Shown here in pieces: positions 1-8,225 of a stretch of DNA of 22,098 bases. The position numbers were made by a program, and so were the translations under genes. This DNA comes from a virus: the IMG/VR virus record IMGVR_UViG_3300037847_004283, positions 1 to 22,098 of that record; one strand, given 5' to 3'. Under the pieces are notes generated by a model. It was not told where the DNA came from. It ran no database searches and saw only the letters and a program-made list of their open reading frames with translations. Every line of letters begins with the position of its first letter. Position 1 is the first letter of the stretch.

Positions 1-1131
1 AAGTCGGGATTATATTCTTTGTTTATTCCTATGGAATGGAATTACGAAGGATTCATTGATGAATTCGGACGACCTGTATTCAGTGATCCTAAACAACAAA
101 CATTTGATCCACAAGGAGTAGAGATAGATCAAGGTGTTATAAGTCACTGGGAAAATGAAGCAGAAGGTTTAAAAGACGATCAAGACGCTTTAAATGAATT
201 TTACCGCCAGTTTCCTAGAACAGAAGAGCATGCATTTAGAGATGAAACTAAAAATAGTTTATTTAATCTTATAAAGATATATGAGCAGATAGACTATAAT
301 GAAGGAAATAAAAACTCATCAGTAATAACTACTGGTAATTTTCAATGGAACAATGGAGTAAAAGATACAAAGGTTACTTATAATCCAGATCCAAATGGTA
401 GGTTTAAAGTAAGTTGGGTTCCAGACATTAAAATGCAAAATAATATTATTACTAAAAACGGCCAAAAATACCCAGGAAACGAGCACGTAGGAGCGTTTGG
501 CTGTGACTCATACGATATATCAGGAACAGTAGATAATAGAGGTTCTAAAGGAGCTTTGCATGGTTTGACAAAGTTTTCAATGGAAAACGCACCAGCTAAT
601 ACTTTCTTTTTAGAATATATAGCGAGACCACAAACAGCTGAGATATTTTTTGAAGACGTATTAATGGCGTTAGTATTTTATGGTATGCCATTGCTTGCAG
701 AAAATAATAAACCTAGATTATTATATCACTTAAGAAGAAGAGGTTATAGGGGTTTTAGTATGAATAGACCAGATAAAATTTGGAATAAACTTTCGGTAAC
801 AGAAAAAGAAATAGGTGGCATGCCTAATTCTAGTGAAGATATAAAACAAGCACATGCAGCAGCTATTGAAATGTATATAAATGATCATGTTGGATTATTG
901 CAAGATGGAGCATATGGTAATATGTATTTCAATGAAACTCTAAATGACTGGTCTAAATTTAATATAAATAGGAGAACCAAGCATGATGCTTCGATAAGTT
1001 CAGGCTTAGCAATAATGGCATGCAATAGAAACCTTTATAGACCAAATCCAGAGACAAAAAGAAAAAAATTAAACTTAAGTATATCCAAGTATAATAACAA
1101 AGGATTTCAATCAAGAATAATAAAACAATAA
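1..1131 (+). CDS. terL: Terminase large subunit, C-terminal part (5' end outside window)
   Basis: This is the C-terminal 376 codons of the phage DNA-packaging motor; the reading frame is open to base 1, so the N-terminal ATPase with its Walker motifs lies upstream. What remains looks like the RNase H-fold nuclease that cuts concatemeric DNA into genome units. Three acidic sites fit the catalytic cluster: GCDSYD (first Asp at nt 505-507), an acidic helix after YIARPQ (EIFFEDVLMA, about nt 640-670), and KHDAS (Asp at nt 985-987) near the C-terminus, followed by a small-residue helix (SGLAIMA). The stretch FYGMPLLAEN between sites two and three is also typical of the family. A TTG at 19 and an ATG at 31 are in frame but are unlikely to be the real start, since the usual protein is much longer. 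The stop is followed after one base by the portal start, the usual terminase-portal pair. Confidence 0.9.
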   Translation, partial: KSGLYSLFIPMEWNYEGFIDEFGRPVFSDPKQQTFDPQGVEIDQGVISHWENEAEGLKDDQDALNEFYRQFPRTEEHAFRDETKNSLFNLIKIYEQIDYNEGNKNSSVITTGNFQWNNGVKDTKVTYNPDPNGRFKVSWVPDIKMQNNIITKNGQKYPGNEHVGAFGCDSYDISGTVDNRGSKGALHGLTKFSMENAPANTFFLEYIARPQTAEIFFEDVLMALVFYGMPLLAENNKPRLLYHLRRRGYRGFSMNRPDKIWNKLSVTEKEIGGMPNSSEDIKQAHAAAIEMYINDHVGLLQDGAYGNMYFNETLNDWSKFNINRRTKHDASISSGLAIMACNRNLYRPNPETKRKKLNLSISKYNNKGFQSRIIKQ

Positions 1132-1132
1132 A

Positions 1133-3535
1133 ATGGCATATACAAATACACATTTTCCATCTCAAGCGGTTAGCGATCTAGAAAAATTATCTGAAGAATA
1201 TGGATTAAAGGTTGCTAGAGCTATAAAACACGAGTGGTTTTCTAGAAGTACAGCTAGATTTAGTGATAACATATCTAAGTTTAGTAGTAATCTAAACAAC
1301 TATCATCAATTAAGGTTATACGCTAGAGGCGAACAACCAATAGATAAATATAAAAACGAATTATCAATTAATGGTGACTTATCATATTTAAATCTAGACT
1401 GGAAGCCCGTACCTATAGTGTCAAAATTCGTTGACATAGTTGTTAATGGTATGTCACAAAGAAACTACGAAATAAATTGTTTCTCACAAGACGCTAATGG
1501 TGTTAACAAGAGAACCGAATACATGGAGTCTATACTTCGTGACATGAGATCCAAAGAGTATAATGAATTAGCTAAGGCTAACTTTAATATAAATTTATAC
1601 GAAAATGATCCGCAAAACCTTCCACAAAGTGAAGATGAACTAGCATTGCACATGCAACTTGATTATAAGCAAGCTGTTGAGCTAGCTGAAGAACAAGCTT
1701 TAAATGTTTTACTCGAGAATAGTAATTATGATTTAGTAAGAAGAAGATGTCTATATGACCTAACAACAATAGGTATAGCTGCTACTAAAACAACATTTAA
1801 TTATAGCGATGGAGCTAAAGTTGAATATGTTGATCCAGCAGATATGGTTTACTCGTTCACTGATTCTCCTTATTTTGATGATATATATTATGTTGGCGAA
1901 GTAAAAGAAATACCTATCAACGAGCTGGTAAAACAATTTCCAAATCTATCTGAGCAAGAGATAAAAGATATAACAAGTACATCTGCTGATCCTATAAACT
2001 ACAAATCACTTAGAGATAAAAACTTAATACACGTTTTATATTTTAATTATAAAACACACATGAATAATGTTTACAAGTTAAAAACATTAGGCACTGGAGC
2101 TGAAAAGATAATTGAAAAAGATGATCAATTTAATCCACCTCAAGATATGGAAGGTAATTTTCAAAAACTAGAAAGAGTTGTTGAAACATTATACGAAGGT
2201 GTTTATGTATTAGGTGCAGATAAAGTATTAAAGTGGAATATGGCTGACAATATGATGAGATCAGACTCTGATTTTAATAGAGTTAAAATGAATTATCAAA
2301 TAGTTGCACCTAGATTATACAATGGTAAAATAGAATCTTTAGTTAGTAGAATAACTGGTTTTGCTGATATGATTCAATTGACTCATTTAAAGATACAACA
2401 AGTAATGGCGAGAATGGTACCAGATGGTGTTTACTTAGATGCTGATGGATTAGCTGAAATAGATTTAGGTAACGGAACTAATTATAATCCGCAAGAAGCT
2501 TTAAATATGTTCTTCCAAACTGGTAGTGTTGTTGGTAGAAGTTTTACTTCTGAAGGAGATCAAAACCCAGGTAAAGTTCCAATCCAACAAATAAGCAATG
2601 GTGTTAACAGTGGTAAGCTTCAAAGCTTGATACAAACTTACAACTATTATCTTCAAATGATAAGAGATGTAACTGGATTAAATGAAGCTAGAGATGGTAG
2701 TATGCCAGATAAAAATGCTTTAGTTGGTGTACAAAAACTAGCTGCAGCAAACTCAAATACAGCAACAAGACATATACTACAATCAATGCTATATTTAACC
2801 GCTGAAACAGCAGAGTGTTTGTCTCTTAGAATATCTGATATAATAGAATATTCTCCAACAAAAGATGCTTTTATACAAGCTTTAGGTGCTCATAATGTTG
2901 CTACACTAGAAGAAATGAAAAATCTACATTTATATGATTTTGGTATATTCATAGAGCTAATGCCAGACGAGGAGGAAAAAGCGTTGTTAGAAAATAATAT
3001 ACAAGTGGCGCTTGGACAAAAACTAATAGAACTAGATGATGCTATTGATCTAAGAGGTATTAGAAATATTAAGTTAGCTAATCAAATGCTAAAAATAAAA
3101 AGAAGGCAAAAACAAGAAAGAGACCAGGCTATTGCTCAACAAAATATAGAGGCTCAATCACAAGCTAACGCTCAAGCACAAGAGGTTGCTGCTCAAGCTG
3201 AGATACAAAAAACTCAAGCACAAAACATTTCAAACGCTGAACTAGAGTCTGTTAAGAATAATTTAAAGATGGAATATTTAAGGCAAGAAGTTCAATCTAA
3301 AAAAGAGTTAATGATATTAGAATTTGAATTAAATTCTGGTATAAAGAAAGAAGAAAGGGAAATAGCTAGTAAATTAGAGTCTGTTAGAGAAGACAGAAAG
3401 GATCAAAGAATTGATAGGCAAGCTGCTTATCAAAAAGAAATGATAAATCAAAGAACTGAGGGTAATTCACTTAAAAAGTTTGAATCATCAGGTAATGATA
3501 TAGTTACGGGAGATGCCGGTATTGATCGGTTTTAA
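1133..3535 (+). CDS. Portal protein
   Basis: This 800-aa protein is assigned as the dodecameric portal at the capsid vertex, through which DNA enters and leaves and to which the terminase docks. Support comes from its place directly after the terminase and before scaffold and capsid genes, its size (typical of podovirus-type portals), and an N-terminal half with portal-like segments: PVPIVSKFVDIVVNGM (about residues 93-108) and a helix CLYDLTTIGIAATKT (about 206-220) followed by a VDPADMVYS turn. The last 140 residues (about 660-800) are a long, highly charged Gln/Ala/Glu-rich helix, which fits the barrel or crown region that extends into the head in large podovirus portals. The start ATG lies one base after the terminase stop, with A at -3 and no Shine-Dalgarno, so translational coupling is likely. 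The assignment rests on context and length as much as on motifs. Confidence 0.85.
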   Translation: MAYTNTHFPSQAVSDLEKLSEEYGLKVARAIKHEWFSRSTARFSDNISKFSSNLNNYHQLRLYARGEQPIDKYKNELSINGDLSYLNLDWKPVPIVSKFVDIVVNGMSQRNYEINCFSQDANGVNKRTEYMESILRDMRSKEYNELAKANFNINLYENDPQNLPQSEDELALHMQLDYKQAVELAEEQALNVLLENSNYDLVRRRCLYDLTTIGIAATKTTFNYSDGAKVEYVDPADMVYSFTDSPYFDDIYYVGEVKEIPINELVKQFPNLSEQEIKDITSTSADPINYKSLRDKNLIHVLYFNYKTHMNNVYKLKTLGTGAEKIIEKDDQFNPPQDMEGNFQKLERVVETLYEGVYVLGADKVLKWNMADNMMRSDSDFNRVKMNYQIVAPRLYNGKIESLVSRITGFADMIQLTHLKIQQVMARMVPDGVYLDADGLAEIDLGNGTNYNPQEALNMFFQTGSVVGRSFTSEGDQNPGKVPIQQISNGVNSGKLQSLIQTYNYYLQMIRDVTGLNEARDGSMPDKNALVGVQKLAAANSNTATRHILQSMLYLTAETAECLSLRISDIIEYSPTKDAFIQALGAHNVATLEEMKNLHLYDFGIFIELMPDEEEKALLENNIQVALGQKLIELDDAIDLRGIRNIKLANQMLKIKRRQKQERDQAIAQQNIEAQSQANAQAQEVAAQAEIQKTQAQNISNAELESVKNNLKMEYLRQEVQSKKELMILEFELNSGIKKEEREIASKLESVREDRKDQRIDRQAAYQKEMINQRTEGNSLKKFESSGNDIVTGDAGIDRF

Positions 3536-3567
3536 TCCTTATTTTTAATATTTTATAAAATTTTATT

Positions 3568-4752
3568 ATGACAGAAGAAAATAAAGAGGTGCTTGAAGAA
3601 GTTACTGAAGAACAAAACGAACAACAAGTAGAAGAAGTCATTGAAGAAGTCAATGATGAATCTATGTTTGATAGTGCTGGTGATCCAGATATTATCAAAG
3701 TTAATTTAGATAAAACTCCCGAACCTAAAAGCGAAGAGGTTGAGCAACAACCCGCTGAAGAAAAAGAGGAGGACGTAGTCAGTGAAGAAAAAGAAGATGA
3801 TATTTTAGAAGAACAACCAGTTTTAGAAGAGGTTGTTGAGGAAGATACTGATGAAGAAGAGGTTGCTAAAGTTGAAGAGGAGGTAGAAGAAGCTATCGCT
3901 GAAGCTGAAGCAACTGGAAAACCATTGCCAGAAAATATTCAAAAGCTAATTGACTTTATGGATGAAACTGGTGGTGATATAAGTGACTACGTTAATTTAA
4001 ATAGAGACGTTTCTAAAATGGACGACTCTGATGTAATAGACGAGTATTATCGTGCAACCAAACCTCATTTAACTGTAGAGGAAAGAAATTTTTTACTAGA
4101 AGAAACTTTTGGTTACGATGAAGAGGTTGATGATGCTAGAGATATTCGTAAGAAGAAAATAGCCCTTAAAGAGCAAGTTGCCGAGGCTAAAGCCTATTTA
4201 GACGGGCAAAAGTCTAAGTACTATGAAGAAATTAAAGCTGGGTCAAAGTTGACCGCTGAACAACAAAAAGCTGTTGATTTCTTTAATAGATATAATAAGG
4301 AATCTGAAGAGCAGAAGAAATTATCTGAAGCTACTAAAAGAACATTTTTAAATAAAACTAATAATCTTTTTAACGAAAAATTCAAAGGTTTTGATTATAA
4401 CGTTGGAGATAAAAAATTTAGATTTAATGTGAAAGATGTTCAAAAAGTAAAAGAGACTCAAAGTGATTTAAATAATTTTATCAATAAGTATATTGGTGAA
4501 GATAAAATGACAATAAGTGATGCTGCTGGTTATCACAAGTCTTTGTTTACAGCTATGAACGCAGATGCTATTGCTAAACATTTTTACGAGCAAGGTAAAG
4601 CAGATGCTATCAAAGGACAAATTGCTAAAGATAAAAACGTAAACATAAAACCCAGACAACAACACGGTGAAGTTCAAGCCGGTGGAATGAAGGTTAGAGT
4701 GTTAGGTGATTCTGCTAAAGATTTTAAATTTAAAATTAAAAATAAAAAATAA
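3568..4752 (+). CDS. Scaffold-like capsid assembly protein
   Basis: This 394-aa protein lies between portal and major capsid genes, where phages normally place the scaffold. Residues 1 to about 113 are extremely acidic, almost all Glu, Asp, Val, Gln and Pro with repeated EEV/VEEV units, and are probably disordered. Residues about 117-330 are charged and predicted helical (for example an Arg/Lys-rich coil RDIRKKKIALKEQ). The C-terminus is strongly basic (FKFKIKNKK). An acidic N-terminus, a helical middle and a basic C-terminal tail that can bind capsid subunits is the usual scaffold pattern. No protease motif is visible, so a scaffold-protease fusion is unlikely. The start ATG follows a 32-nt AT-only spacer and has ATT just before it. 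The function is inferred from position and composition; an internal head protein is the main alternative. Confidence 0.7.
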   Translation: MTEENKEVLEEVTEEQNEQQVEEVIEEVNDESMFDSAGDPDIIKVNLDKTPEPKSEEVEQQPAEEKEEDVVSEEKEDDILEEQPVLEEVVEEDTDEEEVAKVEEEVEEAIAEAEATGKPLPENIQKLIDFMDETGGDISDYVNLNRDVSKMDDSDVIDEYYRATKPHLTVEERNFLLEETFGYDEEVDDARDIRKKKIALKEQVAEAKAYLDGQKSKYYEEIKAGSKLTAEQQKAVDFFNRYNKESEEQKKLSEATKRTFLNKTNNLFNEKFKGFDYNVGDKKFRFNVKDVQKVKETQSDLNNFINKYIGEDKMTISDAAGYHKSLFTAMNADAIAKHFYEQGKADAIKGQIAKDKNVNIKPRQQHGEVQAGGMKVRVLGDSAKDFKFKIKNKK

Positions 4753-4772
4753 CAATTTAAAAAAAATATATT

Positions 4773-6287
4773 ATGGCAATTTCAAATCCCGGTGGTAATC
4801 TAAATAGCGTTCCTGCTCCTACTAAAGCAGCATTGGAAACAAATTATTTAGATTTAGCGAGCACAGCTAATCAAGGCTGGGCTCAACAATATGTACCTGA
4901 CCTAATGGAAAAAGAAGCTGAGGTTTTCGGACCAAGGACAATCTCTGGTTTTCTTGCTCAAGTAGGTGCAGAAGAGGCTATGACGGCTGATCAAGTCGTT
5001 TGGTCTGAACAAGGTAGATTACATCTATCTTACAAAGGACATGTAGATAACGCTACTCAACAAGAAGGAAATAGTAATGAAGAGGGTGGTACTTTTGAAA
5101 TAGAAACTGATATAGACGGTAATGACGCTAGTGGTAGTGGCACGTCTGTTGCTCACGGTATTAGAGTTAACGATATGGTTTTAATAGCAGACGCTAACGC
5201 GACAGTTAGAGGTTTAGTAACTGCTGTTCAAAACGATTTAATTAGTGTTGCTCTTTATGACGCTGGTAACACAACAGCTACATTTGCTAACGCTGGTTTA
5301 GCTGCTGGATCTGGATCAGATGCTACTATTTTAGTTTACGGTTCTGAATTTAAAAAAGGTGATAACTATAACGGTCAAGCATCTAGAACAGCTAACGAAC
5401 CTCAATTCAAGTCTTTCCAAAACAAACCAATTATTATGAAAGATTACTACGAAGTTTCTGGATCAGATGCTTCAAGAATTGGTTGGGTTGAAGTTTCAAG
5501 TGAAATGGGACAAAGTGGGTACTTATGGTACTTAAAAGCTGAAGCTGACACAAGAGCTCGTTTTACTGACTACATTGAAATGGCTATGCTTGAATCAGTC
5601 TTAACTGACGCTGATGAATCTAAGGTAGATGCTTTCTTAGGAACCGATGGAACTACTTTAAGTGGTACTGAAGGTTTATTCGCGGCTATTGAGTCAAGAG
5701 GTAACGTTACTACTGGTGTAACAGGTGTTAATGCTGCTACTGATTTAGCTGAATTTGACGCTATCTTAGCTGAGTTTGATAAGCAAGGTGCTATTGAAGA
5801 ATACATGATGTTTGTTAATAGAGCTACTAGTTTAGCGGTTGATGACATGCTTGCTTCGATGAATTCTTACGGAGCTGGTGGTACTTCTTACGGAGTATTT
5901 AACAACGATGAAGATATGGCTTTAAACTTAGGTTTCTCAGGATTTAGAAGAGGTTCTTATGACTTCTACAAATCTGATTTTAGATACTTAAATGATCTAG
6001 CTACAAGAGGTGGTATTAACGATAGAGATACTATTAATGCTATTAGAGGTGTTATGATACCTGCTGGTATGTCTTCTGTTTATGATCAAACAGTTGGACA
6101 AAGTATCAAGAGACCGTTTTTGCACGTGAGATATAGAGCTTCTCAAACTGATGACCGAAGAATGAAATCTTGGGTTACTGGTTCTGTTGGAGCTGCTACA
6201 TCAGCACTTGATGCTATGCAGTTACACTTCTTATCAGAAAGATGTTTAGTTACTCAAGGTGCTAACAACTTTATGTTAATGAAGTAA
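4773..6287 (+). CDS. Major capsid protein (HK97-fold type)
   Basis: This 504-aa protein is assigned as the capsid shell subunit. It follows the scaffold-like gene and begins with an N-terminal arm and helix resembling those of HK97-fold capsid proteins of marine phages (WAQQYVPDLMEKEAEVFGPR, about residues 35-54). Residues about 105-190 form a Gly/Ala/Thr-rich beta segment (HGIRVNDMVLIAD, then VRGLVTAV) that ends at VYGSEFKKG, as expected for an insertion domain in the E-loop region. After it come FKSFQNKPIIMKDYYEVSG and SGYLWYLKAEADTRAR, which fit the long spine helix. The C-terminus HFLSERCLVTQGANNF (about 484-500) is compact and typical of capsid proteins that are not cleaved there. The gene has 20 nt of AT-rich leader with ATT before the ATG. 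It is followed within 15 nt by a strong hairpin terminator, which fits a highly expressed gene. Confidence 0.87.
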   Translation: MAISNPGGNLNSVPAPTKAALETNYLDLASTANQGWAQQYVPDLMEKEAEVFGPRTISGFLAQVGAEEAMTADQVVWSEQGRLHLSYKGHVDNATQQEGNSNEEGGTFEIETDIDGNDASGSGTSVAHGIRVNDMVLIADANATVRGLVTAVQNDLISVALYDAGNTTATFANAGLAAGSGSDATILVYGSEFKKGDNYNGQASRTANEPQFKSFQNKPIIMKDYYEVSGSDASRIGWVEVSSEMGQSGYLWYLKAEADTRARFTDYIEMAMLESVLTDADESKVDAFLGTDGTTLSGTEGLFAAIESRGNVTTGVTGVNAATDLAEFDAILAEFDKQGAIEEYMMFVNRATSLAVDDMLASMNSYGAGGTSYGVFNNDEDMALNLGFSGFRRGSYDFYKSDFRYLNDLATRGGINDRDTINAIRGVMIPAGMSSVYDQTVGQSIKRPFLHVRYRASQTDDRRMKSWVTGSVGAATSALDAMQLHFLSERCLVTQGANNFMLMK

Positions 6288-6300
6288 GATACTATTTATT

Positions 6301-6334
6301 TATAAGGGCGGTCTAGTATCGCCCTTATATTTTT
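6301..6334 (+). terminator. Rho-independent terminator after the capsid gene
   Basis: A perfect 10-bp stem (TATAAGGGCG at 6301-6310 with CGCCCTTATA at 6320-6329), a 9-nt loop and a run of five T (6330-6334) lie 13 nt after the capsid stop. The GC-rich core stands out against the AT-rich surroundings. It would end or attenuate transcripts that carry terminase, portal, scaffold and capsid genes. The next gene starts 24 nt downstream with no clear promoter, so some read-through is likely. Confidence 0.9.
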
Positions 6335-6358
6335 ATTAATTTTATTATATATTATATT

Positions 6359-7210
6359 ATGGCAAAGAAAAAAGAAACAACTAAGGTTGAAGAACCTGTG
6401 GTTAATGAGGAAGTGGTTATTAAGGAACCATCGGTTGTAAAAGAACAACCTAAGGTTGAGGCTCCTAAAACAAAAGCTAAACCAAGCGATACTTGGGAAA
6501 TAAAAGATAGAATATATTATCTTAAAGGAAGAAGAAAACCTCTATCTTATATGCTTAAGTCTGCTGGTATTTTTTATTTTGATGAATCTTTAGGTTATGA
6601 AAGAGAGCTTAAGTATTGTGAAAATCAAAGAACATCATTTGTAGATGAGATGAAAGGTGACCAAAGACTAGAGCATATTATTTTTAGAAGTGGCAATCTT
6701 GTTGTTCCTAAAAACAAAACAGTTTTACAAAAATTATTATCATTATACCACCCACATAGAGATAAGGTTTATTATGAGTGGAAACCAGAGGTGAAAGCCG
6801 CTGACGAAATAGAAACTCTAGAGTTGCAGGCTGATGCTATACTAATGGCTAGAACTATGGATATTGATTTAGCTGAGGCTATAATGAGAGCAGAGAAAGG
6901 TTCTGAGGTATCAGATTTAAGCTCTAAAGAACTTAAAAGAGATTTATTATTATTTGCTAGAAATAATCCTCAGTTATTCTTAGAGCTTGCTAATGATGAT
7001 AATGTTCAATTAAGAAACTTTGGTATAAAAGCTGTTGAAGCTGGAGTTATCTCTATATCAAGCGATCAAAGACATTTTTTATGGAGTTCAAATAATAGGA
7101 AGATTATGACTGTTCCTTTTGATGAACATCCATATACGGCTTTAGCTCATTGGTTTAAAACTGATGAAGGTATGGAAATATACTCAAACATTGAAAAAAG
7201 ATTAAATTAA
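6359..7210 (+). CDS. Conserved phage protein of unknown function, head-tail junction region
   Basis: This 283-aa protein lies between the capsid gene and the connector-like genes, each side bounded by a terminator. Residues 1-45 are a charged Lys/Glu/Val/Pro linker, probably disordered. A folded part begins at WEIKDRIYYLKG (46-57), followed by KGRRKPLSYML and QRLEHIIFRSGNLVVP, and includes a run VLQKLLSLYHPHRDK. The C-terminal half is helical, with SSKELKRDLLLFARNNP and FGIKAVEAG (about 187-228) and MTVPFDEHPYTALAHWFKT near the end. No catalytic motif, signal peptide or membrane segment is visible. From memory a similar protein occurs next to capsid genes in Bacteroidota-type and marine phages, without known role. 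A minor head or completion protein is a guess from position only. The start ATG carries ATT at -3 to -1. Confidence 0.85.
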   Translation: MAKKKETTKVEEPVVNEEVVIKEPSVVKEQPKVEAPKTKAKPSDTWEIKDRIYYLKGRRKPLSYMLKSAGIFYFDESLGYERELKYCENQRTSFVDEMKGDQRLEHIIFRSGNLVVPKNKTVLQKLLSLYHPHRDKVYYEWKPEVKAADEIETLELQADAILMARTMDIDLAEAIMRAEKGSEVSDLSSKELKRDLLLFARNNPQLFLELANDDNVQLRNFGIKAVEAGVISISSDQRHFLWSSNNRKIMTVPFDEHPYTALAHWFKTDEGMEIYSNIEKRLN

Positions 7211-7228
7211 TATCTTTTAACTAATATT

Positions 7229-7258
7229 AATAGCCACCTATTTTGGGTGGCTATTTTT
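7229..7258 (+). terminator. Rho-independent terminator closing the capsid-side block
   Basis: A perfect 10-bp stem (AATAGCCACC at 7229-7238 with GGTGGCTATT at 7246-7255), a 7-nt loop and a T-run that starts in the 3' arm (7254-7258) lie 18 nt after the stop of the preceding gene. It is followed 26 nt later by the 22-nt repeated motif, so this intergenic region reads as a terminator followed by a promoter. Confidence 0.9.
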
Positions 7259-7284
7259 ATTTAGGGCTAACCTTTCACTTTATT

Positions 7285-7306
7285 ATGTAACTATATTATA
7301 GTAAAA
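7285..7306 (+). promoter_or_regulatory. Repeated 22-nt motif, copy 1; candidate phage promoter or operator
   Basis: The sequence at 7285-7306 (begins ATGTAACTAT, ends ATAGTAAAA) matches 21 of 22 bases with a second copy at 18936-18957. Each is in an intergenic gap just before a gene. It contains an inverted repeat ACTAT-ATT-ATAGT (7290-7302) and a -10-like TATTAT (7294-7299). It lies between a terminator and the start of the 53-aa gene, 11 nt before its ATG. No -35 element is obvious. A promoter is the simplest reading; a repressor or activator site is possible. Confidence 0.6.
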
Positions 7307-7317
7307 TATATAGTATT

Positions 7318-7479
7318 ATGAAATCGAAAGGACTAGGTGACGACGTCGCTAATTTTACTAAAAAAACGGGTTTAAAAAAACTAACACAAATAGCAATGGA
7401 AGCTATGGGTTACAAAGGTTGTAATTGCGATGAAAGGCAAGCCTGGTTAAACAATCAATTTCCATATTATAAAAAATAA
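7318..7479 (+). CDS. Small conserved phage protein with Cys-x-Cys motif (53 aa)
   Basis: The frame encodes 53 residues, starting MKSKGLGDDVANFTKKTG and ending LNNQFPYYKK. It is positively charged, has an N-terminal GLGDDV...TKKTGLKK segment, a helix (LTQIAMEAMG), a Cys35-Asn-Cys37 pair followed by DERQ, and a C-terminal aromatic-basic tail. I recall similar 50-60 aa proteins (GLGD..., a CxC or CGC pair, LN..FPY) as frequent in phages and prophages of Bacteroidota; their function is not known to me. It is the first gene after the terminator-motif pair and ends 3 nt before the next start, so it leads the connector/tail transcription unit. Two cysteines alone are too few for a zinc finger, but a dimer could bind metal. 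The start has ATT at -3 to -1. Compact intergenic fit and family resemblance argue that it is real despite its size. Confidence 0.82.
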   Translation: MKSKGLGDDVANFTKKTGLKKLTQIAMEAMGYKGCNCDERQAWLNNQFPYYKK

Positions 7480-7482
7480 ATT

Positions 7483-8223
7483 ATGGCGGTAAGTATAAAT
7501 GAAGTATATCAAAAAGTTTTAGTTATAGCAAATAAAGAACAAAGAGGCTATATAACACCTCAAGAGTTTAATTTGTTTGCTGATAAAGCTCAATTAGAAA
7601 TATATGATGGTTATTTCCATGATTTAAAAATGGCTAACTATAAAAATAAAAACCAAAAGGGAGTAGGGTTTGATGAGGTTGAAATGGTTTACCAAAAATT
7701 AGCACCTTTTAAAAACACAGTAGTAATTAGTCAAACAGCAGGTGACAACACATTTGAGCTTCCAGATAGACACTACTTTATTAATAACATAGTTAATGTT
7801 GATTTAGGTGTAGAGCTTAAAGAGTTAAGTATGAAAAAAATTTTACATACTGAAGCAAATCCTTTAACAAGAGCTACTACAAATAGACCTGTTTATGCTC
7901 AGATCGGAATAAACCTTACTACAGATGGTGTGAATGCTATTAGTCAAGTTCGAATATATCCAACCCCTACTGTTGACACATCTCTTCACGTTGATTTTTT
8001 TAAAAAACCTGCAACCCCTAAGTGGGCATATGTTGTTGTTCAAGGTAAAGCATTATATAACGCGTCGGCTACAGATCTTCAAGATTTTGAGTTGCACGTG
8101 TCTGAAGAAGAAAATTTAGTTACTAGAATATTAGGTTTATCCGGCGTAGCTATGAGAAGTCCTGATATTGCACAGGCGGGCGTAATGGACAAGCAGAGTA
8201 TTAAACAATCACAAAATGATTAA
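7483..8223 (+). CDS. Connector or ring-like virion protein
   Basis: This 246-aa protein has an N-terminal helical part with the signature NKEQRGYITPQEFN (residues 17-30) and then FADKAQLEIYDGYF. The rest is mainly beta: VVISQTAGDNTFELP, YFINNIVNVDL, and ISQVRIYPTPT. From memory, proteins starting this way are found beside tail genes in Bacteroidota phages, including crAss-like ones, where such small proteins form rings between portal and tail. Its position after the portal/capsid block and directly before another connector-like gene fits this. No enzymatic motif is seen. It starts 3 nt after the 53-aa gene and ends 2 nt before the next start, so it is part of one tightly coupled operon. The specific role (adaptor, ring or stopper) is inferred. 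Confidence 0.82.
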   Translation: MAVSINEVYQKVLVIANKEQRGYITPQEFNLFADKAQLEIYDGYFHDLKMANYKNKNQKGVGFDEVEMVYQKLAPFKNTVVISQTAGDNTFELPDRHYFINNIVNVDLGVELKELSMKKILHTEANPLTRATTNRPVYAQIGINLTTDGVNAISQVRIYPTPTVDTSLHVDFFKKPATPKWAYVVVQGKALYNASATDLQDFELHVSEEENLVTRILGLSGVAMRSPDIAQAGVMDKQSIKQSQND

Positions 8224-8225
8224 CT

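Noticed and set aside
3550-3561. 12-nt palindrome ATTTTATAAAAT before the scaffold-like gene
   Set aside because: It is made only of A and T in an AT-only spacer, is short, and is not repeated elsewhere; chance is likely.
5701-5710. 10-nt palindrome GTAACGTTAC in the capsid gene
   Set aside because: It lies in coding sequence and occurs once; codons for Gly-Asn-Val-Thr explain it.
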